Of a stretch of 64,000 bases of DNA, positions 27,063-36,965 are shown in pieces. This DNA is from Rhodobacteraceae bacterium Alg231-04. GTDB taxonomy: Bacteria > Pseudomonadota > Alphaproteobacteria > Rhodobacterales > Rhodobacteraceae. Location: NCBI GenBank assembly GCA_900143635.1, contig FREY01000002.1:442429-506428 (forward strand), read 5' to 3'. The position numbers were made by a program, and so were the translations under genes. The notes beneath the pieces were generated by a model. The model saw nothing but the letters and a program-made list of their open reading frames with translations, made no database searches and was not told the origin of the DNA. How positions within the stretch are numbered: the stretch's first letter is position 1; every line of letters begins with the position of its first letter.

Positions 27063-27797
27063 ATGAAAATAGGCATTCTGGGAACCGGCACCATTTCATC
27101 TGCCGTGGTCGAGGGCATGGTTGCCGACGGGCATCAGATCACCGTGTCCGAACGCAATGCGGCGCGGGCAGCTGATCTGTCGGCGCGGTTCGAAAACGTA
27201 ACGGTCGCCGACAATCAGGGTGTTCTGGACGCAAGCCAGGTTGTCTTTCTGGGCCTCATGGCTGCGGCGGCGCCGGGCATTTTGGCCGACCTCACCTTCC
27301 GTCCGGACCAAAAGGTCATATCACTGATGGCACAGGCAGAGCTGGGGGAGGTGGGTGACATGGTTGCCCCGGCCAAAGCCGAGGCGGTGATGATCCCATT
27401 CCCGGCCATCGCAACCGGCGGCTCTGCTATTCTGGTGCTGGGTGACACGGCAACCGTGCAGGCGCTGTTTGGAGATCGCAACCGCATCTTCCCGCTCAGC
27501 TCGCAGGAGGAGCTGGACGCTTATCAGTGCGCGCAGGCGGTGCTGTCACCGGCGGTGAAGCTGGTGGGTGGGGCCGCCAGCTGGCTGGGCGCGCGCACAT
27601 CAGACGCTGCACAGGGCGAATCCTTTCTGCGCCATCTGGTGGCCTCTGGTCTGATGGGAGCAGAATGCGCACCACTGCTGGAGGCGCTGAACACGCCCGG
27701 TGGCTACAATCAGCAGCTGCGCCAGCATATGGAACGCGCCGGAATGGCTGATGATCTGGCAATTGGGCTGGACCTTCTTGAGAAGCGTTCAGAGTGA
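27063..27797 (+). CDS. ProC-like NAD(P)-binding oxidoreductase
   Basis: A 244-residue protein with an N-terminal Rossmann motif (MKIGILGTGTISSAVVEGM) and the general layout of pyrroline-5-carboxylate reductases, including the central VMIPFPAIATGG segment and the C-terminal helical dimerisation region (NTPGGYNQQLRQHME). It is shorter than typical ProC (about 270) and the C-terminal substrate motif is altered, so another imine or keto substrate is possible. A GGGGGA ribosome site precedes the ATG. Confidence 0.75.
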   Translation: MKIGILGTGTISSAVVEGMVADGHQITVSERNAARAADLSARFENVTVADNQGVLDASQVVFLGLMAAAAPGILADLTFRPDQKVISLMAQAELGEVGDMVAPAKAEAVMIPFPAIATGGSAILVLGDTATVQALFGDRNRIFPLSSQEELDAYQCAQAVLSPAVKLVGGAASWLGARTSDAAQGESFLRHLVASGLMGAECAPLLEALNTPGGYNQQLRQHMERAGMADDLAIGLDLLEKRSE

Positions 27798-27888
27798 AAA
27801 TGAAACAATAAAAACACCTTACAGACTGGCATCTTAGATATCAGCCGGTTGAGATTCGGCAAGCTTGCGTTCTGATCGAATCGCTCTA

Positions 27889-27902
27889 TGTTAGCGATAA
27901 CG
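27889..27902 (+). promoter_or_regulatory. GntR-type operator upstream of zwf-edd-eda
   Basis: TGTTAGCGATAACG closely fits the TGTTA-N4-TAACA operators of GntR-like LacI-family repressors. It lies 64 bases before the zwf start. A related site precedes the GntR-like gene at 19796-19809. Confidence 0.6.
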
Positions 27903-27966
27903 GAAACGGGCACGCGGTGACCTCTCAACCTGCCGCCAGCGCCCATGACGCGATCCGAGGCAAGAC

Positions 27967-29418
27967 ATGGTATCCCGAGTTATCCCCGTCCAGAAGTTTG
28001 ATCTGGTCCTTTTTGGTGCAACAGGCGATCTGGCACGCCGCAAAATCCTCCCAAGTCTGTTCCACCGCTTTCAGGCTGGCCAGTTCAGCGACGAAAGCCG
28101 CATCATCGGCACATCCCGCAGCAAATTGGACGGCGACGCGTTTCGCACCATGGTATCCGAGGCTCTGTGTGAATTCGGCGGCGCAAAAAGCGCCGAGGAA
28201 AAAGACCTCGCAGCCTTTCTCGAACTGGTCGATTATGTCCCGGTCGATGCCCGCGGAGACGGGGGCTGGGGTCAGCTGAAAGCCCAGATGCGACCGGATG
28301 CGACCCGCGCCTTTTACCTGTCTGTCGGGCCAAGCCTGTTTGGTGAAATCGCTGGACGGCTGAAAGAATCCGGCATTGCCACCGAGGACAGCCGCATTGT
28401 GGTGGAAAAGCCCTTTGGCCACGATCTGGCATCGGCCAAGGCGCTGAACGAAGACCTGCGCGCCTCGTTCGAAGAACATCAGATCTACCGGATCGACCAC
28501 TATCTGGGCAAAGAGACGGTGCAGAACCTGATGGCGCTGCGCTTTGCCAACTCGCTGTTCGAACCGCTGTGGAATTCCACCCATATCGACCACGTGCAGA
28601 TCACCGTTGCCGAAAGCATCAGTGTTGAGGGGCGCGGTGAGTATTATGACCACTCCGGTGCCATGCGGGACATGGTGCAGAACCACCTGATGCAGCTGCT
28701 GTGCCTCACGGCAATGGAGCCGCCGTCCAAGTTCTCCTCCAATGCGGTGCGCGACGAAAAGGTGAAGGTGATCGAATCGCTGGAGCCGGTGCCCAACAGC
28801 GATATCGTGCGCGGCCAATATGGGCCGGGGCTGGATCACGCGGGCTATCTGGAACACGCAAACAATCCAAACAGCCGCACCGAAAGCTTTGTGGCGATGA
28901 AGGTGCAGGTGTCGAACTGGCGCTGGGCAGGCACGCCGTTTTATCTGCGTACCGGCAAGTGCCTGCGCGAGCGGGTGTCTGAAATTGCCGTCTATTTCCG
29001 CGACCCGCCGCATAACATCTTCCCCAACATTGATCCCGCACGCGGCAATGTGCTGGTGATCCGTCTGCAACCGGACGAGGGCATCACCCTGCACACCACC
29101 ATCAAGGATCCCGGTCCCGGTGGTATGCGTCTGACAGGTGCCAAGCTGGATATGACCTTTGCTGATACACTGTCGGAACAGGAGCAGCCGCAAGATGCTT
29201 ACGAGCGGCTGATCATGGATGTGATCCGCGGCGACCAAACCCTGTTCATGCGCGGCGACGAGGTTGAGGCCGCCTGGGCCTGGGCTGATCCGATCATTGC
29301 CGGTTGGGACGATCGCCGCCATGCACCGCACCCTTATGACCCCGGTAGCTCGGGCCCCGAAGAAGCACTTCTGCTGCCCCACCGCGACCATCGCCACTGG
29401 CGCCGGCTCGGCGGTTGA
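27967..29418 (+). CDS. zwf: Glucose-6-phosphate 1-dehydrogenase
   Basis: Oxidises glucose 6-phosphate to 6-phosphogluconolactone with NADP+ or NAD+, feeding the Entner-Doudoroff and pentose phosphate routes. The 483-residue product has the N-terminal coenzyme motif LFGATGDLARRK, the active-site signature RIDHYLGKE (RIDHYLGKETVQN) and the EKPFGHD motif. A GAGG site precedes the ATG at 27967. It is first in zwf-edd-eda; no lactonase (pgl) gene is in this operon. Confidence 0.98.
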   Translation: MVSRVIPVQKFDLVLFGATGDLARRKILPSLFHRFQAGQFSDESRIIGTSRSKLDGDAFRTMVSEALCEFGGAKSAEEKDLAAFLELVDYVPVDARGDGGWGQLKAQMRPDATRAFYLSVGPSLFGEIAGRLKESGIATEDSRIVVEKPFGHDLASAKALNEDLRASFEEHQIYRIDHYLGKETVQNLMALRFANSLFEPLWNSTHIDHVQITVAESISVEGRGEYYDHSGAMRDMVQNHLMQLLCLTAMEPPSKFSSNAVRDEKVKVIESLEPVPNSDIVRGQYGPGLDHAGYLEHANNPNSRTESFVAMKVQVSNWRWAGTPFYLRTGKCLRERVSEIAVYFRDPPHNIFPNIDPARGNVLVIRLQPDEGITLHTTIKDPGPGGMRLTGAKLDMTFADTLSEQEQPQDAYERLIMDVIRGDQTLFMRGDEVEAAWAWADPIIAGWDDRRHAPHPYDPGSSGPEEALLLPHRDHRHWRRLGG

Positions 29419-29451
29419 CGCGCGCGCAATGAACAGGAATAGGAACGCATT

Positions 29452-31260
29452 ATGTCGCTGAACCCCACCCTGGCCAAGGTTACTGACCGTATCATCGAGC
29501 GTAGCGCAACAACCCGCGCCGCTTATCTGGATCGTATGCGCGCGGCGCAAAGCAAAGGCCCGGCCCGCGCCCATCTGTCGTGCAGCGGTCAGGCCCATGC
29601 CTATGCCGCCGCCGGGCCGGATCAGGCCCAGCTGGCCGAAGCCAGTGTCGGTCATCTGGGTATCGTCACCGCCTATAATGACATGCTGTCGGCGCATCAG
29701 CCGTTTGAGAGCTACCCGCAGCTGATCCGCGATTCCGTGCGTGCTGTTGGCGGCACCGCGCAGGTGGCAGGCGGCGTGCCGGCCATGTGTGACGGCGTCA
29801 CCCAGGGTGAGGCCGGGATGGAACTGAGCCTGTTTTCCCGCGATGCCATTGCCATGGCCACCGGTATTGCGCTCAGCCACAACACTTTTGATGCCTCGGT
29901 CTATCTGGGTGTCTGCGACAAGATCGTGCCGGGTCTGGTGATCGGCGCACAGGCCTTTGGGCATCTGCCAGCCGTTTTCCTGCCGGCCGGTCCGATGACC
30001 AGCGGGCTGTCCAATGATGAAAAGGCGCAGATCCGCCAGAAGTTTGCCAAGGGTGAGATTTCGCGCGATGAGCTGCTGAAGGCCGAGATGGCCGCTTACC
30101 ACGGCCCCGGCACCTGCACCTTCTATGGCACCGCCAATACCAATCAGATGCTGATGGAATTCATGGGGCTGCACCTGCCTGGCTCCAGTTTCGTCAACCC
30201 GAACACACCTTTGCGTGATGCGCTGACCACGGAAGGTGCGCGCCGCGCCCTGTCCCTGTCGGCGCTGGGCAACCACTATACCCCGGTCTGCGACATTCTG
30301 GACGAAAAAGCCTATGCCAACGGTATCGCGGGGCTGATGGCCACCGGCGGGTCGACCAACCTGTTGATCCACCTCATCGCCATGGCGCGCGCAGGCGGCA
30401 TCATTCTGGACTGGCAGGATTTCTCGGACCTGTCGGATGTTGTGCCGCTTCTGGCGCGGGTCTATCCGAACGGTCTGGCCGATGTGAACCACTTCCACGC
30501 GGCGGGCGGTCTGGGCTTCATGATTGGTGAGCTGCTGAAGGCCGGCTACCTGCACCCCGACACCAAGACGGTCGCGGGCGAAGGGCTTGAGAATTACACC
30601 ACCGAACCCTTCCTCGAAGGCGAGGCGCTGACATGGCGTGCTGGTACTGATCAGAGCCTGAACGAAGGCATCGTACGCCCCGCCTCGGCGCCGTTTCAGG
30701 AAACGGGTGGGCTGAAACGTCTGTCTGGTGATCTGGGCACAGCCGTCATCAAAGTGTCCGCCGTGGCCGAAGAACACCGCATTGTTGAGGCACCCGCGCG
30801 TGTCTTCCATGATCAGGACGAAGCCAAGGCCGCCTTTAAGGCCGGCGAGTTTACCGGTGACGTGATTGTTGTGGTGCGCTTCCAGGGGCCCAAGGCCAAC
30901 GGCATGCCCGAACTGCACAGCCTGACGCCGATGCTGTCGATCCTGCAGGGGCGCGGTCATAAGGTGGCGCTGGTGACCGATGGGCGCATGTCTGGTGCCT
31001 CCGGCAAAATACCGGCTGCCATTCATGTGGTGCCCGAAGCCTTGGACGGCGGGGCGATTGCCCGCATTCAGGACGGTGATATGATCCGTTTGGACGCGGT
31101 GGCCGGCACGCTGGATGTATTGAGTGAAGGCGCGTTGGACCGCGATGCCGTTGTTGCTGATCTTTCCGCCAATACCCACGGTGTTGGCCGCGAACTCTTC
31201 GCCTCTTTCCGCCGCGCAGTTGGCTCTGCCGACACCGGCGCAACCGTATTTGGAGACTGA
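29452..31260 (+). CDS. edd: Phosphogluconate dehydratase
   Basis: Dehydrates 6-phosphogluconate to KDPG, the defining Entner-Doudoroff step, using an iron-sulfur cluster. The 602-residue length is typical. Cluster and signature motifs of the IlvD/Edd family are present ([35 protein letters not shown] and [18 protein letters not shown]). AGGAA precedes the ATG. It lies 33 bases after zwf and 4 bases before eda. Confidence 0.98.
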   Translation: MSLNPTLAKVTDRIIERSATTRAAYLDRMRAAQSKGPARAHLSCSGQAHAYAAAGPDQAQLAEASVGHLGIVTAYNDMLSAHQPFESYPQLIRDSVRAVGGTAQVAGGVPAMCDGVTQGEAGMELSLFSRDAIAMATGIALSHNTFDASVYLGVCDKIVPGLVIGAQAFGHLPAVFLPAGPMTSGLSNDEKAQIRQKFAKGEISRDELLKAEMAAYHGPGTCTFYGTANTNQMLMEFMGLHLPGSSFVNPNTPLRDALTTEGARRALSLSALGNHYTPVCDILDEKAYANGIAGLMATGGSTNLLIHLIAMARAGGIILDWQDFSDLSDVVPLLARVYPNGLADVNHFHAAGGLGFMIGELLKAGYLHPDTKTVAGEGLENYTTEPFLEGEALTWRAGTDQSLNEGIVRPASAPFQETGGLKRLSGDLGTAVIKVSAVAEEHRIVEAPARVFHDQDEAKAAFKAGEFTGDVIVVVRFQGPKANGMPELHSLTPMLSILQGRGHKVALVTDGRMSGASGKIPAAIHVVPEALDGGAIARIQDGDMIRLDAVAGTLDVLSEGALDRDAVVADLSANTHGVGRELFASFRRAVGSADTGATVFGD

Positions 31261-31264
31261 CCCC

Positions 31265-31912
31265 ATGCCCATCACCCCCGCTCAAGCCAGCGCGCAGGCG
31301 CGCGAGATTTGCAAGCTGGCCCCCATCGTTCCCGTGCTAGTCGTGAAGGACGTGGCCCACGCCCGCCCGCTGGCCGAAGCTCTGGTCAAGGGCGGCCTGC
31401 CCGCACTGGAAGTGACCCTGCGCACGCCCTGCGCACTGGATGCGATCCGCGAGATGGCAAAAGTGGACGGCGGCGTTGTTGGTGCCGGTACGCTGGTCAC
31501 CCCGGCGGATGTGCATGCCGCTGTTGAGGCCGGTGCGAAATTCGGCGTCTCACCCGGCGCGACGGACGAACTGCTGGACGCCTGCGAAGAGGCTGGCCTG
31601 CCGCTGCTGCCCGGTGCTGCTTCGGCCTCCGAGGCAATGCGCCTTCTGGCCCGTGGCTATGATATGCTGAAGTTCTTCCCGGCTGAGGCCGCGGGCGGTG
31701 CGCCTGCGCTGAAAGCCATCGGCGCGCCGCTGCCGCAGATCACCTTCTGCCCCACCGGCGGCGTCAGCCCGGCTAACGCCAATGACTACCTGTCGCTGCC
31801 CAATGTGGTCTGTGCAGGCGGCAGCTGGGTTGCCCCCGGTGATCTGGTTGCGGCCGGTGATTGGGCGGGCATCGAAGCCCTGGCGCACGACGCGGCAAAA
31901 CTGAAAGCCTGA
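31265..31912 (+). CDS. eda: KDPG/KHG aldolase
   Basis: Cleaves KDPG to pyruvate and glyceraldehyde 3-phosphate. The 215-residue class I aldolase shows LEVTLRTPCALDAI with the catalytic-site glutamate, VGAGTLVTPADV, and the Schiff-base lysine in MLKFFPAEAAGG. The ATG at 31265 is four bases after the edd stop. The frame is open upstream inside edd, which I treat as coincidence. It ends the operon before a UUCG hairpin. Confidence 0.97.
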   Translation: MPITPAQASAQAREICKLAPIVPVLVVKDVAHARPLAEALVKGGLPALEVTLRTPCALDAIREMAKVDGGVVGAGTLVTPADVHAAVEAGAKFGVSPGATDELLDACEEAGLPLLPGAASASEAMRLLARGYDMLKFFPAEAAGGAPALKAIGAPLPQITFCPTGGVSPANANDYLSLPNVVCAGGSWVAPGDLVAAGDWAGIEALAHDAAKLKA

Positions 31913-31917
31913 TCTTT

Positions 31918-31935
31918 CTGCCCCTTCGGGGGCAG
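31918..31935 (+). terminator. UUCG-capped hairpin after eda
   Basis: CTGCCCC (31918-31924) pairs with GGGGCAG (31929-31935) around a TTCG tetraloop, 5 bases beyond the eda stop. No T-tract follows, so termination may be partial. Confidence 0.55.
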
Positions 31936-31961
31936 ATCCCCTGCAGTTTGATGTCGTGAAA

Positions 31962-32019
31962 ATGCCATCCTGCCGTTTTCTGGCATGAGCGAGCGCGCCT
32001 CCGGCGCCACGCTCATGCC
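31962..32019 (+). promoter_or_regulatory. Overlapping hairpins in the hyuA leader
   Basis: ATGCCA (31962-31967) can pair with TGGCAT (31981-31986), while GGCATGAGCG (31982-31991) can pair with CGCTCATGCC (32010-32019). The two structures share bases and exclude each other, as in attenuator leaders. A 24-codon open frame (32015-32089) starts inside the second arm but lacks a clear ribosome site. Confidence 0.35.
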
Positions 32020-32152
32020 CATGGAAAACACTGTCATTCCCAACCCAATGGATCGCCGCGCAACCGGATGCGATCTGGTCACTGCCTGACCCACGTGCCC
32101 TCCCGTTTACGGGATCACGCTGTACTTTCAGACACTGACGACGGAATGAACA

Positions 32153-34255
32153 ATGACGACACACCCCGCATTGCGGCTGGCCATCGATATTGGCGGCACC
32201 TTCACCGACACCGTGCTGGTCGAAGGTCAGGATAGCATCCTTGCCTCCACCAAAACGCTCACCACGCATCAGAACCCGGCAGATGGCGCCATGGAGGGCG
32301 CGGCGCGGGTGATGGCATCCACTGGCCGGTCCTTGGCGCAGGTGACAGGCTTTGTGCACGGCACCACGCTGGCCACCAACGCGCTGATCGAACGGCGCGG
32401 TGCAACGGTGGCAACGGTCACCACCGAAGGCTTCCGCGATATTCTTGAGATCGCTTACGAGCGGCGCTATTCGCAATATGACATCAATCTGCAAAAGCCG
32501 GATCTTCTGGTGCCGCGTGAACGTGCCCTCACCGTGCGCGAACGGATGTCCGCAAACGGAGAGGTGCTGATCGCGCTGGAGCAGAAAGCGATTGATGCGC
32601 TGCTGAAAGACATCGACGCCAGCGGCGCTGATGCGGTCGCCATCTGTCTGATGCATTCCTACGCCAATGCTGCCCACGAACGCCGCCTGCGCGAGGTTTT
32701 GACGGCCGAACGCCCCGGCCTTGTGGTCTCGATCTCTTCGGATGTCAGCCCCGAGGCGCGCGAATTTGACCGGCTCTGCACCACAGTTGCCAACGCCTAT
32801 ATCCAGCCGCTGATGGACAGTTATCTGCAGCGGTTTGCCCTGCAGTTTGCGGATCAGGGGCTGACCTGCCCGATCCTAATGATGACCGCCGGCGGCGGCA
32901 TGTGCACCATTGAGACCGCCGCCCGTTTCCCGATCCGCCTGGTCGAAAGCGGCCCCGCAGGTGGCGCCATTCTGGCCGCCCGTATCGCCGCGCGCGCCGG
33001 GCTGGACGAGGTGTTGTCCTTTGATGTTGGTGGCACCACCGCCAAGCTCTGCCTGATTGATGATGCCCGTCCGCAAACCTCGCGCCAGTTTGAGATTGCC
33101 CGCGCCGCGCGCTTCATCAAGGGATCGGGCATGCCGGTGCGCATACCCGTCATCGAGATGATCGAAATCGGCGCCGGTGGCGGATCCATCGCCGGGGTCG
33201 ACCGGCTGGGCCGCCTGACCGTGGGACCCAAAAGCGCCGGATCAGAGCCGGGACCAGCTGCCTTTGGCCGTGGCGGGACAGACCCCACCGTAACGGACAG
33301 CGATATCACACTGGGCTACATCCGCCCGGAGACTTTTGCTGAGGGACATATCAAAATTGATCCCGAGGCCTCAAAAAAGGCTCTGATAAAGGGAATCGGT
33401 GACAGGTTGGCGCTGGACGCCACTGGCTCTGCCGATGGGGTCAGCCGCATCGTTGATGAAGGTATGGCCTCGGCCGGCCGGATGCATGCGGTGGAATCGG
33501 GCAAGGATCTCGGCGCGCGCACGATGATCGCCTTTGGCGGCAATGGGCCGCTGCACGCCACCCGTGTGGCGCGGTCGGCTGGCGTGTCGCGCATCGTGAT
33601 CCCGCCCAACCCCGGTGTTGGCTCTGCGGTGGGCTTTCTCTATGCGCCGGTCAGCTTTGAGATTGTTCGCTCGCGCTATTCCCTGTTGGACAATCTGGAC
33701 ATCGCGAGCCTCAATCGTTTCTTCACACAGATGATCGACGAGGCCCGCAGCGTAGTCGCCCAAGGGGCCGGTGACGCGCCGGCACGGACATTTCGATCCG
33801 CCTTCATGCGCTACAACGGCCAAGGCCACGAGATCGAGATTCCCATGCCGGATAGAGACCTGACACAGAGTGACATTAAGACCCTAACAAGGGATTTTGA
33901 GGCAGAGTACGCCAAGCAATTCTCGCGCCCTGTGCCGGGGATGAAGATCGAAATCCTGAACTGGGCGGTTCGTGTGGCCACCTTGGAAGACGCGGTGCCG
34001 CCGGTGCCCGAAACACCCGCCCTGACCACCATCACCCCAGATGTCAGCAAGCCGATCACCTGCGATTTAGACGCCTGCCCAAAACAGGCCGCCATTGTCG
34101 CCCGAGACAGCCTGCGCGCTGGCGACCGCATCATCGGTCCGGCGCTGGTGACTGAGCCGCAGACCACCACGCTGGTATCGGCCGACTTCTCCGCCCATGT
34201 AGATTCCATCGGCAACCTTGTCCTGATCCAAGACCAGAAAGGAGCCGGACAATGA
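32153..34255 (+). CDS. hyuA: Hydantoinase A / oxoprolinase family, alpha subunit
   Basis: A 700-residue ATP-dependent hydrolase subunit of the HyuA/N-methylhydantoinase/acetone carboxylase beta family. The ATP-binding acetate-kinase-like motifs are intact: DIGGTFTDTVLVEG at the N-terminus, GTTLATNALIERRG near residue 75, and ESGPAGG and FDVGGTTAKLCLID in the centre. The family opens cyclic amides such as hydantoins, 5-oxoproline or lactams. The substrate here is not evident. The stop overlaps hyuB by four bases, so the subunits are coupled. Confidence 0.92.
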   Translation: MTTHPALRLAIDIGGTFTDTVLVEGQDSILASTKTLTTHQNPADGAMEGAARVMASTGRSLAQVTGFVHGTTLATNALIERRGATVATVTTEGFRDILEIAYERRYSQYDINLQKPDLLVPRERALTVRERMSANGEVLIALEQKAIDALLKDIDASGADAVAICLMHSYANAAHERRLREVLTAERPGLVVSISSDVSPEAREFDRLCTTVANAYIQPLMDSYLQRFALQFADQGLTCPILMMTAGGGMCTIETAARFPIRLVESGPAGGAILAARIAARAGLDEVLSFDVGGTTAKLCLIDDARPQTSRQFEIARAARFIKGSGMPVRIPVIEMIEIGAGGGSIAGVDRLGRLTVGPKSAGSEPGPAAFGRGGTDPTVTDSDITLGYIRPETFAEGHIKIDPEASKKALIKGIGDRLALDATGSADGVSRIVDEGMASAGRMHAVESGKDLGARTMIAFGGNGPLHATRVARSAGVSRIVIPPNPGVGSAVGFLYAPVSFEIVRSRYSLLDNLDIASLNRFFTQMIDEARSVVAQGAGDAPARTFRSAFMRYNGQGHEIEIPMPDRDLTQSDIKTLTRDFEAEYAKQFSRPVPGMKIEILNWAVRVATLEDAVPPVPETPALTTITPDVSKPITCDLDACPKQAAIVARDSLRAGDRIIGPALVTEPQTTTLVSADFSAHVDSIGNLVLIQDQKGAGQ

Positions 34256-35901
34256 CCGCTCTTTCCCCTGCGCGCCTGCAAGTGATGTGGAATCGGCTGC
34301 TGGCTGTTGTTGAAGAACAAGGCCAGACCCTGATCCGCGCGGCCTTCTCTCCGATTGTACGCGAATGCGGCGACATCTCGGCCGGAATCTTTGACGTTGA
34401 GGGCCGCATGCTGGCCCAGGCCGTCACTGGCACGCCCGGCCATATCAACACTATGGCCGAGGCGGTGCTGCACCTGCGCGACCGCTTTCCGGTTGAGGAT
34501 ATGAAGCCCGGCGATATCTACATGACCAACGATCCCTGGCTGGCCTCCGGGCATCTGAACGACTTCCTGCTGATGATGCCTGCCTTCAAGGGCGGCAAGG
34601 TTGTGGGCTTTACCTCCTGCACCTCGCATCTGGTGGATCTGGGCGGGCAGGGCATGGGGCCGGAAGGATCCGACATCTACGACGAGGGCCTGCTTATCCC
34701 ACCCTGCAAACTGGTCGAGGCAGGCACGCTGAACGCCCTGCTGATGGATATTGTCCGTGCCAACAGCCGCGAACCGATCGCAAACGAGGGCGATATCTAT
34801 GCGCTGATCGCCTGCTGCGAGGCGGGCGTCTCCCGGCTGGTCGGCATGATGGAGGAGTTCGCAATCGATGATCTGGAGGCCCTTGGCAGTTATATCATCG
34901 ACACCTCCCACCGCGGCACGTTGGAGGCCATCGCCGAGGTGCCCAACGGCACCTACCGAAACGTGCTAAAGATGGACGGCTACGAGACAGAGCTGGAGCT
35001 GCACGCCACGCTAACAGTCTCTGATACAGGGGTTCACGTGGATTTTGCCGGCACGTCGGGTTGTTCCTCCAAGGGTATCAACGTGCCGTTGAACTATGCC
35101 ACCGCCTATACGGTCTTTGGTCTGCGCTGCCTCATCGGGCCGGATATTCCCAACAATGCGGGCTCGCTTGCACCCTTCACCGTCGACGGGCCAAAGGGCT
35201 GCATATTGAACGCACAGCGCCCGGTGCCGGTCGCCATGCGCCACACGCTGGGGCAGGTGACACCGGATTTGGTGCTTGGCTGTCTGCATCAGGCATTGCC
35301 CGATCAGGTGCCCGCCGAAGGTGCCAGCTGCATGTTCGACCTGCCGATGCGCCACGCGCCGGAAGTGGCCCGTGACGGGGGGCGTGAATTTGCCATCGAA
35401 CCGGTCCACAACGGCGGCACCGGTGCGCGGCCGCATGCGGATGGTCTGTCGGCCACCGCCTTTCCGTCCGGCGTCTTTGGCTCGCAGGTCGAAATTACCG
35501 AGGCGGTCGCCCCTGTCGTCATGTGGCGGCGCGAGCTGCGCAGCGATTCAGGTGGGGCTGGCCAATATCGCGGCGGACTTGGCCAGCGGATCGAGATGAC
35601 CTCATCCAACGGCGCACCTTTCATCGTCTTCCTGTCGGTGGAGCGGCTGAAGTTTCCGGCGCTGGGTCGTATGGGGGGTGAGCCCGGCGCTCCGGGTCGT
35701 ATCCGTTTGCGCGATGGCGCACAGGATATCCCCGGCAAGGGAGAGCTGCGGGTCGAACCCGGTGATTACCTGATCTTTGAGACCCCCGGCGGTGGTGGCT
35801 TTGGTGATCCCAGGATGCGCGACGCGGATGCGCTGGCGCTGGACCTCAAACGCGGTCTTGTGACGGACGAGGGTGCCAAAGCTTACGGAGGTGCAAAATG
35901 A
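34252..35901 (+). CDS. hyuB: Hydantoinase B / oxoprolinase family, beta subunit
   Basis: A 549-residue partner of HyuA. Recognisable family stretches are MWNRLLAVVEEQGQTLIRAA at the N-terminus, KPGDIYMTNDPWLASGHLND, and the C-terminal glycine-rich TPGGGGFGDP. Together the two subunits make an ATP-dependent amidohydrolase complex. Four-base overlaps with hyuA upstream and the aminotransferase downstream show one tightly coupled operon. Confidence 0.93.
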   Translation: MTALSPARLQVMWNRLLAVVEEQGQTLIRAAFSPIVRECGDISAGIFDVEGRMLAQAVTGTPGHINTMAEAVLHLRDRFPVEDMKPGDIYMTNDPWLASGHLNDFLLMMPAFKGGKVVGFTSCTSHLVDLGGQGMGPEGSDIYDEGLLIPPCKLVEAGTLNALLMDIVRANSREPIANEGDIYALIACCEAGVSRLVGMMEEFAIDDLEALGSYIIDTSHRGTLEAIAEVPNGTYRNVLKMDGYETELELHATLTVSDTGVHVDFAGTSGCSSKGINVPLNYATAYTVFGLRCLIGPDIPNNAGSLAPFTVDGPKGCILNAQRPVPVAMRHTLGQVTPDLVLGCLHQALPDQVPAEGASCMFDLPMRHAPEVARDGGREFAIEPVHNGGTGARPHADGLSATAFPSGVFGSQVEITEAVAPVVMWRRELRSDSGGAGQYRGGLGQRIEMTSSNGAPFIVFLSVERLKFPALGRMGGEPGAPGRIRLRDGAQDIPGKGELRVEPGDYLIFETPGGGGFGDPRMRDADALALDLKRGLVTDEGAKAYGGAK

Positions 35902-36965
35902 TCCGCGCTGTTCCCCATGTCGCCGCAATGGGTGCCTATTCGCTCGCTGATCTTGGCGGGCCGGATACTGTGTCGCTGGCGCAAAATGAAAGCGCCTTTC
36001 CAGCCAGCCCGGCTGCCATCGCCGCAGGCAAAGCTGTTCTGGACCAGATGCCGCTTTATCCCGATCCGGAGTGGCCGGATCTGCGCGCCGCCATTGCGGA
36101 AATCCACGGATTAGACCCTGATTTGATCCTCTGTGGTGCCGGCTCAATGGAGCTGATCGGCTGCCTGATCCGCGCCTTTGCCGGTCCGGGTGATCAGGTG
36201 CTGGGCACCGACTATGGCTATGCCTTTGTCGCCTCGGCCAGCGCGCAGGTGCAGGCGACCTATGTCAAAGCGCATGAGGTGGATCTGACCGTCTCGGTCG
36301 ACAAGATCCTTGCGGAGGTAACACCGCAAACGCGCATTGTGTTCCTCTGCAATCCGGGCAACCCCACCGGCACGCTGATCCCTAATGGCGAGATCATTCG
36401 TCTGCGCAACGCCCTGCCAGCAGATGTGATGCTGGTGGTGGATCAGGCCTATGCCGAGTTTGCCGATCAGCGAGAAGACCCGGCCGATATCTTCGATCTG
36501 GTCCAGCGCGGTGATACGGTGGTGATGCGCACCCTGTCCAAGGCCTACGGTCTGGCTGGTGTGCGCGCAGGCTGGGGCTATTTCCCCCCGGCCATTGCAG
36601 GCGAGGTGCGCAAACTGCTGAACCCCAACAATATCTCCATCGCATCCCAAGCGATGTCCGCAGCGGCAATGCGTGATCAGGCCCACATGCGCAATACCGT
36701 TGCGGACACGGCCACCATTCGCGACCAATTCGCCGATGATTGCCGGGGACTGGGCCTGACAGTGCCGCAAAGCCATACAAACTTCGTGTTGTTGCGCTTT
36801 GCCTCTGGTGAAAGCGCCGCGCGCGCCGAGGCAGCGCTGCGCGAGGCTGGTCTTTTGATGCGCGGCATGGGCGGCTACGGCCTGTCTGATTGCCTGCGCG
36901 CCACCATCTGCGATGCGGCGGTCATGAACCGCGCGCTGCTAACCCTGAAAGGCGTTCTGGAATGA
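35898..36965 (+). CDS. PLP-dependent aminotransferase, class I/II (HisC-like)
   Basis: A 355-residue fold-type I aminotransferase related to histidinol-phosphate aminotransferase. The PLP lysine lies in TLSKAYGLAGVRAGWGY, the FLCNPGNPTGT motif precedes it, and VVDQAYAEFA holds the aspartate that contacts the pyridine nitrogen. The gene is embedded in the hyu operon with four-base overlaps on both sides, so it probably transaminates the amino acid released by HyuAB, or a related compound, rather than histidinol phosphate. That role is inference. Confidence 0.88.
   Translation: MIRAVPHVAAMGAYSLADLGGPDTVSLAQNESAFPASPAAIAAGKAVLDQMPLYPDPEWPDLRAAIAEIHGLDPDLILCGAGSMELIGCLIRAFAGPGDQVLGTDYGYAFVASASAQVQATYVKAHEVDLTVSVDKILAEVTPQTRIVFLCNPGNPTGTLIPNGEIIRLRNALPADVMLVVDQAYAEFADQREDPADIFDLVQRGDTVVMRTLSKAYGLAGVRAGWGYFPPAIAGEVRKLLNPNNISIASQAMSAAAMRDQAHMRNTVADTATIRDQFADDCRGLGLTVPQSHTNFVLLRFASGESAARAEAALREAGLLMRGMGGYGLSDCLRATICDAAVMNRALLTLKGVLE

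Noticed and set aside
27925-31275. A 1116-codon minus-strand open frame opposite zwf and edd.
   Set aside because: It covers two certain genes on the other strand. Its protein is low-complexity His/Gln/Arg-rich, as expected from antisense reading of GC-rich codons.
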